From assembly GCA_023014365.1 (NCBI GenBank), contig JAEBUN010000026.1, positions 653,528 through 717,527 on the forward strand: DNA of 64,000 nt, written 5' to 3'. This DNA is from Lepiota brunneoincarnata (lineage: Eukaryota > Basidiomycota > Agaricomycetes > Agaricales > Agaricaceae). The notes under the pieces were generated by a model, which saw nothing but the letters and a program-made list of their open reading frames with translations, did not search any database and was not told the DNA's origin. Both the position numbers and the translations under genes were made by a program. This document shows, piece after piece, positions 54,635-64,000 of this stretch (positions are counted from its first letter, which is position 1; each line of letters begins with the position of its first letter).

Positions 54635-55412
54635 TCATCCGACAGTCGCCCACTTTCTGTCCTTGTAGTTGAGTGTGATCACCGGTTTTCCCGGTGTAAA
54701 GGAAAACAAGAAACGATCGGAGACGTTTTCAAACATGGAGCCAGTTAGCAGCCCCGTGTCCCAGAAGACCGAATAAGACTCCCTCGGCAAAAATGTGCTC
54801 GTTGACAGCTCCGACACCTCAGGTGAGATGAAAAAAGGGGGGTGCGCATTGATGATGGCGTCGTAGTGGCTAACCCCAATGTAGGCTGAGTCCATCCATT
54901 GGTTTCTAACGCTGAATGGTGCGTCGGGTTGAGGGTAACCCGAGATGCCGAATGTCCCATCCTTGTGGAGGGTGGCAACTTGATCTCCTTCAATGTCCTG
55001 TGTGTGGGTGTCGACCGTGGTGCGCCGGGTTGAGGGTAACCCGAGATGCCGAATGTCCCATCCTTGTGGAGGGTGGCAACTTGATCTCCTTCAATGTCCT
55101 GTGTGTGGGTGTCGACCGTGGCTATCGCGCCAGCCTAGAAGATTGTTATCTTGGTGGAGTGACAAATGGTGGGCGAACGGTCGTACTGACCTCAAAGTGC
55201 CTTGTTCCGTAGACCTGATACTCTTCTCGCCACTGAAGCGTGATATGGGGGCCGAGGTCCTGGGAAAGCACACCAGAGAAAACGACGTTTCCCGGTTCAA
55301 GTTCCCCTTGAAATTGCACGTCCCTACTAAGACAGAGGTTGCAGTTTTTCTCTTGGAGATACTTCAAATCATCACGAGCAATGGTGACTTCGAGGGTAAA
55401 GTCGCCGGCCAT
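54635..55412 (-). pseudogene. SP200 family member with 101-bp duplication
   Basis: Exon 1 (55412-55191) encodes 74 normal residues; the intron is 55190-55135. Exon 2 starts at 55134 and is interrupted by a tandem duplication of 101 bp (54920-55020 and 55021-55121) that shifts the frame since 101 is not a multiple of three. On both sides the frame is clean: V-A-T-L-H-K-D-G before, F-S-V-R-N-Q-W-M-D-S-A-Y-I-G-V after, through to the stop at 54637-54635. No other lesion was found, so the loss of function appears very recent. Confidence 0.85.
54920..55121. repeat. 101-bp perfect tandem duplication
   Basis: Units 54920-55020 and 55021-55121 begin TGCGTCGGGTT and TGCGCCGGGTT and I see only this one difference. 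Confidence 0.92.
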
Positions 55413-56584
55413 GTAATCAATCTAGAATGAGTGGGAGTGAGCAAGACGACAACGAAATGCAATAAGCCAACATACAGTGTAGGAGTTGAAAGCACTGCAG
55501 AGATGAGAGCGAGGGGGTTCGGCCTGTGGTAGTTCAGTGGTCCAAAGCTCCTATCTTGGGGTCGGCCGTCTGTCTGCCTTGGTGATGAAGGGGTTCTGGT
55601 TGGGCAATTCATCTTCTTCAGCTAGTTTGACTCTTGGTGCGAGTGGCTTACCGAAAAGTCGTACCTTGTTCCTTTCGTACGCCCCACAGCGGAGATTAAC
55701 AGAGCAGCTTCTTTAGTTGAAGGTGCGCTCCTCGACAGCTAGATTTGAGAGCTATCAGGCTCTGTGCCGCGCGGCGGTGTTTGCTCACCGCATCAACCCC
55801 TGACCCCGAATACGTATTATATCGTCCACAGGTAATAAGAAGCCCAAGCATCTCAATCCCCGCACGTCATTTAAACATCGAATCGTCACCGCCATCCCTG
55901 TCAGTACGAATCTTGTTAGAGATAGTATCGGGGTGGAAGGCTCGCCATCGCCGAAATAATCGTATAAAGTTGCCATCGCGATTTCTGTCACGAATGTCCG
56001 AGTTGCTAGGACACGTGTTGATTGAGCTGGAGAAGGCTACAACACAGAGCTCGGGAGGGTATCTGAGATAAATAGTAGCGTCCTGAGCGCCAGCTCGTAT
56101 ATCCGAGGGCCCTATTGTTCGCTGTAAGTTGGCCCGAGGTCCAAACCGCAGAGGAGATTGCCGCAGGTCATTCAGAGCTTACATCGCAGATGAAACATTC
56201 GATACAGAAGTTCCATTGATTTCGGGTACGAACGAGGGCGGAGAAGGGGTACAGTTGAACAATGGCAGGACCCTCCTTCGCAGAATCGGGAATGTACAAT
56301 ATTGGCAATCTTCTCAGGTGGATTTAATTAATGCCCCGCTTTCTGGAAGGTGGTACTAAATGCTATCGGAGGTCATGTGGCAGGGCATGAGGTTCACCGT
56401 AACTGTTCCAGGTACAGTTGCAGGACCGGTGGGTCGAGAAGTATGGTACAGCTGTTGTCCGGGCTTCTCATGCCTAACTGCAAGATGGCAATGGATCGCT
56501 TGGCCAGAATGTTCTCTGCAGAACGGATAGATGAATGCCTTTTCATGTATACGACGGGGATGTGAAACGTTGGTCGCTGGAGAG
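55413..56584. other. Intergenic between divergent SP200 genes
   Basis: Serves as promoter region for the minus-strand copy (5' UTR intron GTATGT...TTCTAG just before its ATG) and for the plus-strand copy at 56732. Short frames at 55745-56071 and 56350-56565 show no domain. Confidence 0.4.
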
Positions 56585-56592
56585 TATAAAAA
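56585..56592 (+). promoter_or_regulatory. TATA box of SP200 gene at 56732
   Basis: TATAAAAA, 84 bp upstream of a 5' UTR intron (56669-56711, GTATGC...CTCAG), matching the arrangement in the palindrome arms. Confidence 0.6.
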
Positions 56593-56731
56593 CCACCTCA
56601 TTCAGAGGACTGCCTACAGAACAAGTCTGTTCCTCTTCTGCGCTCATCTTTCTTACAACTAGAACATTGTATGCTAACCACATTTCTGCCGCCCTTATCT
56701 CACTCACTCAGTGTCGTCCTAGACCGTCAAT

Positions 56732-57406
56732 ATGTCCGACCTCACCCTCAAAGTCAAAGTTGGCAGTAAGGACTTGGATTATCTCCAAGCAAGCGGCTTC
56801 AATCTCTGCCTCACTAGGGACGTGAAGTATGCGGGATCGGATCACAAGGGAAACGTCGTCTTCTCTATGGTCCAGGCCAAGGAACTTGGCCCCATCATGA
56901 CGCTCGAGTGGGCGGAGAAGTACCAAGTCTACGGAACAAAGGAATTTCAGGAAAGTCTGCACACACCCTTTCTTAGTCCTCGCTTAACCACAACATATAC
57001 AATCATATAGGCTGGCGCGAAAGTCACAGTCGGCACCAACGTCGCCAACATCGAAGGGGGCCAAAAGGGTACCATGGACTCGAACGGCGACATCAGGATC
57101 ACCGGTTCCGCTCAGGCAGGTAAGGCATTCAGCGTCGAAAACCAATGGAAGCAACCAGCCTCCATTGGAGTCAACAATTTTGACGCTGCCAGCGGGACCT
57201 ATGCTACGATTTTCGTCTCGCCTCTCGTTCCGAGGCCGTCTACGAGCGATCTCCTCCCCATCAAGAAGTACTCCGTCTTCTGGGACATGAATTTGGTTAC
57301 CAACACCATGTTCCAACACACTTCTACCCCTGCTTTCCCGTTTGACCTTACGACCTCAAACGAGATCTCCCTCGAATACACGGATGGGGTCTGGAGCATT
57401 TTGTAA
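56732..57406 (+). CDS. SP200 family member, GA-AG intron
   Basis: Exons 56732-56950 and 57011-57406 encode 204 residues: F-N-L-C-L-T-R-D-V, K-G-N-V-V-F-S, M-T-L-E-W-A-E-K-Y-Q-V-Y-G, then N-I-E-G-G-Q, K-A-F-S-V-E-N-Q-W, I-G-V-N-N-F-D, I-F-V-S-P, S-T-S-D-L-L-P-I-K-K-Y-S-V-F-W-D and F-P-F-D-L. Alignment with the other members forces the intron to start GAAAGT (CAG|GAAAGT), where they have GTAAGT or GCAAGT; the nearby GTCTGC would shift the frame. Either a rare GA-AG intron or a donor-site mutation. Otherwise intact; function unknown. Confidence 0.8.
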
Positions 57407-58209
57407 AATCACAACAAGCCATGGTCTGATTAGCTACGAATTACTGTGCTGAATGTATTACTTGTTGAATCAACGTCATCGTGTGTCTTCTTGGAATCGT
57501 TCCCCATCAAGCCAACAACCATGAATTCAGATTTCCCGAGGTTGTTCCGGCTACTAATAATTGCAGATTAACAAGGAGATGGTCGTGGTCAAAAATTTGA
57601 GGCTGTAAATTACGAACTGTGACAACGGATGTTAAGGGAGCGGGCCCGAAGATATAAATCCCCAAATATGACCGATATCATCCGGGGATTCTCAGAGTTC
57701 TCCCGATCACCGCTCCTCCTCCACTCAATCGACGTCATTAAACCTTAAAATAAGGACCCATCATGCTCTTTAGACGTATCTGGAACTTATGAGGCCAACC
57801 ATGCAAGTGGAACACTTATCCCATGCTGTAGAGTTTACAGTAGCTTTCGTCGAGATGCCGGTGACATCCCCCCCCCCAGTTTCTCACTGCTCATTGCAAC
57901 CACTTACGTGTGTGTAGTATACAGAGGATTCTTTGGAAGGGGACAGTTGTCCTTGAAGGTTGAACGTCGAGCGTTGAAGCTCTAACTCGCTGAAAACGGC
58001 TTCCGACTTTCCCAAGTGGATACAAAAGCAGAGAGGGGACAACCATATAAGCCGAATACTGCGTGTCCATTTGCCATGGGCTCGATATTTGGTGCTATTC
58101 AGTGCGGATCCCTGCTGCCTCTCCTGATCGGCACTCGTCTTTGTCCGTCTTCCCCTCCTCGCAACCCCTTCACTGATGCCATTATCCTCCAAGAAACTGC
58201 GGACAACTC
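57407..58209. other. Intergenic, no gene seen
   Basis: Downstream of the SP200 gene. ATATAAAT near 57654 could be a promoter element but no clear gene follows. Confidence 0.4.
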
Positions 58210-58530
58210 GTGGATTTGGGTCCGTGTAAGCCGAGGGATTGTCTGATGTCCCGTGAGTTCGGGTGTGAAGGGAGAGGTCTAACCAAGTCCACGTCCCAGA
58301 AGATAGGATACGTATCAGTTGGGAGAAGAACAGCTGTGGATCCGGAATCGACGGTGAGACGAAAGGGTAGGGTGTGGGTCCTACTGCCGCCGTCCGACTT
58401 GGCGACTCCGATACGGACCATACCCCCTGGACCGAGGCGGGTGTGGCGTTTCCATTGCGAGGTGTTCCCTCACCCTTGGCGAGGCAGAGGTCGGGGCCGC
58501 CGCATCGGAGAACCATGAGATTGAAAACTC
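58210..58530 (-). pseudogene. Decayed SP200 fragment
   Basis: The minus strand shows D-L-C-L-A-K-G-E-G-T-P-R (compare N-L-C-L-A-R-D-V) and, further on, V-L-L-P-T-D-T-Y-P-I-F-W-D-V-D-L-V (compare D-L-L-P-I-x-K-Y-S-V-F-W-D-x-x-L-V). The intervening sequence is compressed and shifted. This is the outermost recognisable member of the cluster. Confidence 0.55.
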
Positions 58531-60142
58531 ACTAATCCTGGTCAGTTGTATGCTGCTCCATTTGTCGCCGCGGCCGCTGCAGCGTTTGCATCCGTTACAG
58601 CAAGGACCATGAGAAATGTATTGATGTTTTGGGCGCTAATGGGGGACGGACAATGGTTGCCAACTCACGGGTGGGCACAAGATGAGTAAGAAATAGGTGA
58701 ATGCCCAATCTCCTGGAATGCCCACCCCGCAGCTCTCCTACCAGCTAGTAAATCGTGTCGATCCACTATTTCTCATCTGCAGCGCTTGCAAAGATGTCAG
58801 CCATAGGTGGTTCATGAAGTCACTGGTATCGGAGCAGCGGATGCGCGTGAGGGTGAGGATAGGGCTGGAAGGGGATCTCGCCTTTGACTAGGAAGTTGGT
58901 GCGGTCAATCCAGGAAAAAGAAGGGGGCCGCAGAAGGATATGCTCCAAGAGAGGTAGTAGACTGGGGCAGGTACTGCTAGATGATGGGATATTGCCGAGC
59001 CGCCGGCGACACCAAAACCTGCGCCGATGGTTTTGACGAATCAGCATAAGATTTATCAGGATATCACCTCGCTTTTAGATGATGCAGTTGAATTTTGCCC
59101 TCGTGAGAGACTGAGGGCGAAGTGTGGGAGGGATGCAGCTGAGGAGCCATTCCTTGCTGAAGACCACCTCATGAAGACACGAACCGGTTGTCTGTTCGTT
59201 AGTGGGTCATCAGGATGTACAAGCTAAGGGACTGCTTCTAGACATGTTACACTACTTCATGCATGGCGCTAGATCTTTTTGATTAAGTGTTTACACCTAT
59301 AGCATAATAAGTGTTTAGTATTTGTAAAACTACCCAATGCAAGTGCTTAGGTCTCGAAACGTGGTCACGATAACTTTTACACAAACGGAACAACATACAA
59401 TTGGAGCAAATTTAGCATACTGAGGGATTACAATATCGCTCGGACAGAGAGGACAGCTGGGAGTCATGTCATTATTAACCAGATTCAGCCGGGGTTCCTG
59501 TTAGTGTCCCCGTTTCTCGTACACCTCACTACCCCGCCACATGAATCCAATACACTTCCAATTCACCTGTCAAGAAGCTTGACTTAAAGCTGCTTGAAAA
59601 ACGATGCAAGCCGAGTCTTTACGGGCGACCATCGAGAGAGTGCCGCCAGTTCCTGCACCATCTCTACAAGGCCTACCCCCATCTCGTCCGTGTTGTCCTG
59701 GTAGAGCTGCGCCCTGCATCGCATCCCTCTTGTACCTTCGAGTCGTTGCATACAGCTGCTTGTTCTTGCCTTCAAGGACGCCAACCCGTCGTTACTGTTC
59801 GAGAAGTAGGAAATGGAGATATCCAACAGAATGAAAGTCTTATCCATATACAGGATCGGGAACGGCTTGCTCGCGGATTTGACCGTCCACTCGTTAAATA
59901 CTGAAAGATGTTTAATCGCCGGGGGCGAATCTATTTGGATGTGTACAGATGATTGATGAACCTATGTTATAGTTAGCTAGCCATTGTTCTTGACCCTGCA
60001 CGAGGCTCGCCCTTCCATGATCTCAACCGCTGATGCTGGCCTCCCACATTGTGGTGTCGTGACCTGCCGTCCGAGAATAGCATCTACGGCTGTGTGGGCG
60101 TCTCGTTACCTGATTGCTGTCTAACGTCTAACCCTGACCACC
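58531..60142. other. Intergenic with one protein-like minus ORF
   Basis: A minus-strand frame of 87 codons (59847-59584) reads L-D-I-S-I-S-Y-F...E-L-A-A-L-S-R-W-S-P-V-K-T-R-L and looks like an exon, but no domain is recognised and no partner exons were found. The rest holds nothing supportable. Confidence 0.3.
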
Positions 60143-62780
60143 ATGTCAATGCCTGAGCCTCCCAAGGCAAAGAGGTCCTTTTTCCGAAGGATATTCTCCT
60201 TAAAACGCCCTCTTCCATCTCGATTCCTGCTTGAAGCGCCCAAGACCCAACATGCAACGCCTGGGGCCGCATTTGTAGCAGCGGACCACTCATCACCCTA
60301 CCACAGCTTTACGACACGAAACGACGCTGCTACCGAACTATCGAACAATCTCATACCAGTTGCCAATACACCCCCTGCGTCGAGCACATCAAGCGATCAG
60401 TCGGATCTCCCGATTGAACACAACCCAACACCTGAACAGCGGAGGGTTGACAGTACTTCCAGCCAGTCGAATCGTGCGTATTGCCCAATCCCTACTCCTA
60501 AAAAGCACCACATTGATTGATAGATTTCTTTGGTGTATTAGAACCATCTGCTCTTGCAACCGGCGCTTCAGCTGGGGTATTTGGTGGTGCTCACGACTTT
60601 AAGATTGAGGGTTCTACCTTCATTGAGAAAGTGGTTTACAAGATCGACGGAAAACCTTTCAGTGATCCCCAGTTCCTTCAACAGTTTCTGAAAAATCTTG
60701 ACAGTGGTGGAACAGGTACAATCCTTTCTTGTGTAGCATACCTGGCCCTCAACTGATTCAAGTCAACAGTTCTCCTTCTTCTCGACAAAAGGCGAGTTCC
60801 TGGCGCTGAGGTGGACTCGTCCGACCGCGACCCCCCCCCTCGATGCCACCCTGAGACCCGCAGAGAGTTATTGGACACACTCAACAGATGGCCTTTGGGC
60901 GGGGAGCGACATTGGGACTTTATATGGTTGTCGGGCCCCGCAGGTGCGGGCAAGTCTGCTGTTGCTCAAACGTTTGCCGAGCAATGTCAAGAGCTTGGGC
61001 AGCTTGGAGCATCCTTTTTCTTTTCCAGGTTACAAAACCGCGACAGTCCCAAGGGTGTCGTCGTCACAATCGCTTACCAACTCGCCAACCGGGATGCTGG
61101 ATATAATCACTTGATCACACGAATTCTGTCTCGTGACCCCTCGATCCTCGACAAAACGCTTTCCATCCAGTTTCACAGGCTCATAATTGAGCCATTCATC
61201 CTCCTATCCGCTCACCATACCGCAGCAAATACCACCCGGAAGCCTCTCGTTGTGATTGTCGATGGGGTCGACGAGTGTAGTGATGGGGCTGCTCAGTGTC
61301 AGCTCATTACGCTCATCGGGGATTATGTTCGACAATTAGCCGATAGTCCCTGTCCTCTGCTGTGGTTGGTTTGCAGCCGTCCTGAGTGGCACCTCAAGCG
61401 CGCATTCGCCAGGGCTGACCCTCCAGTTGATTGTAAGCATGAAGGGATCACCTGTGACGCCGAGCAGGATGTCCGGGACGTGTACCATATCCTCAAAGAC
61501 GGACTTCAGAAGGTCCACGATGAGACCGGGTGGGATCTCACTCGGGGCCAGACATCCGCACGATGGCCAACAGAGTCCAAACTACAGGTGCTCTCACAGA
61601 AGGTCGGAGGACTTCCGATACTTGCTTCAGTTGTTCTCAACTTCATTGGCGATGGGAGCTTGTCGCCTAACACGCAGTTGGAGATATGTCTTGTGTACCT
61701 TGATGCGATTGGGGAGAGGGATAAAGTGACACCTTTGGAAGCTCTCGATGTGTTTTACACGCAGATCATGATTCGCATTCCTCCCTCCATCCTCCCCATT
61801 ACTAAGGAGATCATCGCGTTTTACATTCTTTCTCACTCTTACAGACATTTCTCGGATGGAGGATCACTCACCTACTTTGAGAGAGTCGCCGAAGTCGGAC
61901 GCTTCCTTGGGATCCCCGAGGATGACTTCTACTCGGCTCTTCGCAATCTACATTCCGTCGTTGACGTACCACCTTCCAAATTGGCCCATGAAAAACCTCT
62001 TGCTTTCTTTCACAAGTCCTTTACAGATTTTCTCCAAGATCCAACCCGATCCAAGTCTTTTGCTCCGGTCATGGATCAAGCCCATCATGACATCGGAGTG
62101 CTTGCCCTTCGCTGGTACAATCAGCTTCTCCAGTCGAAATGTAAACTCGAACGTGAGTGCTCTCCCTTGCATGTTCTGCGTTACCAATCCACGACCAGAC
62201 TGTCCTACCTCCGCTCGCAATGAGCCTTCACCCGATAACTCGCGTTGGGTTGGTGATACGGGTGATGACAAACGCATCTACGAGTTTATCAGGCTCAACG
62301 TTTGGGATATGTGTTCCAGAGTGGAAGATTCCAGACGACCAGGGGTTGTGGCGGAACTGCTCAAGTTTAACTTTAACCATGTTCCTCGCTCATGGAGTAG
62401 CAATGAGCATGAGCGCTTTACACGTTTTCTCAAATGGCTCTCGCAAGATCCGAGTCCGGTGCGTTTTGTGGTGTTGTGTCATAAACGTGACTCATATATA
62501 GGACTCGCACCGACAGGGGGATGACCACCATCTCATCCGATTTTACCCGTCATCGGCGGTGGATGGAACTCTTGAAAAGCGATTTACGGTGCCTTTGCCT
62601 CTTTGCGACTCTTTCCCTCCAGATATGTTCGCTGACAGTCCAGAATTCGTGTTTGTTTCACCACATAAACCTAAAGAAGGGGTCCCCTGGTTAAATAATA
62701 AATTGGTGGCGTTCTGGATCGGGAATGAGGGACGGACTGCATTAGTCCTTGTTGAAAAGAAGCCAACGAGCTGGCGGTGA
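60143..62780 (+). CDS. NACHT-domain STAND NTPase, intact (copy C)
   Basis: Exons 60143-60473, 60524-60715, 60770-62152, 62199-62458 and 62517-62780 join in phase through four GT-AG introns (50, 54, 46 and 58 nt) to 2430 nt, 809 residues. N-terminus K-R-S-F-F-R-R-I-F-S-L-K-R-P; exon 2 carries G-G-A-H-D-F-K-I-E-G-S-T-F. Walker A G-P-A-G-A-G-K-S is at residues 230-237, Walker B V-V-I-V-D-G-V-D-E-C near 335-344, followed by C-S-R-P-E-W-H-L. STAND NTPases of fungi are NLR-like signalling switches that oligomerise on ligand sensing. No C-terminal repeat sensor is evident; the last 350 residues are conserved with copies A and B but unassigned. Opposite strand to the others. Confidence 0.92.
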
Positions 62781-64000
62781 ATGTCACCACACTCATAGTA
62801 ACTCTTCTTGAACTCGTATGGCGTTCCATACTGCAACATCATTTTTATGTATTTCACTTTCTACTCATTTGGGTCTGTATGTCCTGTGGTATACGAAACA
62901 ATACACCAATTCACTCCTTCTGGCCGATCTCAAGTGCAACAATATGAATTTGTCTCATCACCATTCATTTGAGATCTTGTACCTTCTACGGCAACCTTAT
63001 TTTCCGTGGATACTTCATTGCCAGTGGATGGGGAAACCGCGGTAGTCGGGGGACAATTCTCAAGCTCAAGGTTCGTAGAAACCATATTGGGACGCTCCAG
63101 ACCCTGATGTCCATATGTTGGTAATCAGCCCCATGCTCCGAAGGACTAAGACCATTACCACCTTGGACAAGCTCCCAAAATACCTTCTGTGACCCATCCA
63201 ACCTGCCACCACCCACTTCAGGGCTCGGCGCCGCAGCAGCGGTAGTGATGTTGGTATCTCCATGAACCTGCAGTTGCCGCTGAAAAGACGGTAACTGGGG
63301 TGTTGGGGGGTTTGGTGATGCAAGCGCAACAGCGTCCGTCTATTGCTGAGGCCTCAACCCAGATTCTGTAGGTAGTAGTGAAATAGGTAGAAAATGAGCG
63401 ATTTAAATAAAACCGCCCAGCGCGTGGACTTGGGACGATGTGAGACGACGGGGGGACGTATACTGAACGGGGTCGGATAGCTGAGACGTTGGGGCGAGGC
63501 AAAACGAAGCAAAACGAAGCAAAATAGAGAGAAAGAGAGAAAGAAAAAGAGAGGATGGGGGTGAAAGAAAACACAAGAAAATCAGAAAATACTAACTACC
63601 GTTCATTCAGGATGTCCTAATTTTCCATCATATTCTACAGGCAGCGTTCCTCATTCATTTCCGAGGGGCAGAGAATAGAGAGACGAGTCAGGAGGAGGGG
63701 GTTATTGCTGATCCGAAATGATTTGATCCGAAGCCACATGTTTCCTTTTTGGGAACATCGTCGTACTGGTGTTTGTCGAGGTTCGTCCGAGATCGTTATG
63801 GAGAGGTGGTTTTCTCGGCTACGCAAGCAGCCGGGTGGCCACCTCTACACCGCCATCCGCGATCAATCCATGTACACGTCTTCGGGTCCGGCTCAGTTGC
63901 CAGCACTTGAAAACACAGCTGGGTCTGTTTGTCCTAGCACTGTATGCCGTGTTCCCATTGGTAGATCACGCAGCCTCCCACCCATCATCAGAGGTGGCCA
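62781..64000. other. Intergenic, purine-rich tract, no gene
   Basis: A purine tract with AAAACGAAGC and GAGAGAAAGA repeats lies at 63495-63560. Short minus-strand frames at 63329-62986 and 63826-63635 have no recognisable domain. Confidence 0.4.

Noticed and set aside
35428..58530. Assigning the SP200 family to aerolysin-type, aegerolysin or known mushroom lectin families
   Set aside because: Length and motifs do not match those I know; naming a toxin or lectin would be a guess.
1..64000. CRISPR arrays, bacterial operons, riboswitches
   Set aside because: Introns and gene families show a fungal nuclear genome; no regularly spaced short repeats were seen.

Overview
The window looks like a transposon-rich, gene-poor stretch of an Agaricomycete (Basidiomycota) genome. 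The evidence is short GT-AG introns of about 45-70 nt, an autophagin (ATG4), a fungal cytochrome P450, a DUF6534-type seven-helix membrane protein, STAND NTPases of the Agaricomycete NACHT type, and Ty3, Tc1, pogo and other DNA transposons that are common in mushroom genomes. Only ATG4, the P450, the DUF6534 gene, two NACHT genes and five or six members of one small-protein family look like host genes; most of the rest is decayed mobile DNA.

Layout. 0-1.7 kb: Gag-like zinc-knuckle reading frame overlapping a second long frame. 1.9-5.6 kb: decayed Ty3/gypsy pol, split exactly at a TA by a 1.6 kb Tc1/mariner element. 6.3-8.4 kb: fragments of NACHT genes. 8.54-11.51 kb: complete but inactivated pogo-type element. 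11.9-12.8 kb: a 78-nt structured repeat and a dispersed repeat. 13.4-21.9 kb: a tandem segmental duplication, each unit holding a degenerate repeat, a relic of the small-protein family and a NACHT gene on the minus strand (first one dead, second one intact). 23.1-26.8 kb: ATG4. 29.1-31.0 kb: P450. 32.9-58.5 kb: a cluster built from a DUF6534 gene and at least eleven copies or fragments of a two-exon gene family of about 200 residues (called here the SP200 family; I do not recognise it). Inside this cluster is a 7.6 kb palindrome: two nearly identical 1.75 kb arms (42.5-44.3 and 48.3-50.1 kb), each with one complete SP200 gene, around a spacer that holds a DDE transposon. 60.1-62.8 kb: a third NACHT gene, intact.

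How parts relate. The NACHT genes share a basic-aromatic N-terminus, a Walker A/B NTPase core and a C-terminal region, with five exons in the same places. SP200 relics lie directly beside two of the three full-length NACHT loci and a cluster of SP200 genes lies near the third. An evolving NLR-like sensor/effector neighbourhood is one possible reading, but it is inference from position only. Premature stops in the Ty3 pol, the pogo transposase and the dead NACHT copy are mostly TGA where relatives have Arg (CGA), which fits CpG-to-TpG decay of methylated repeats.
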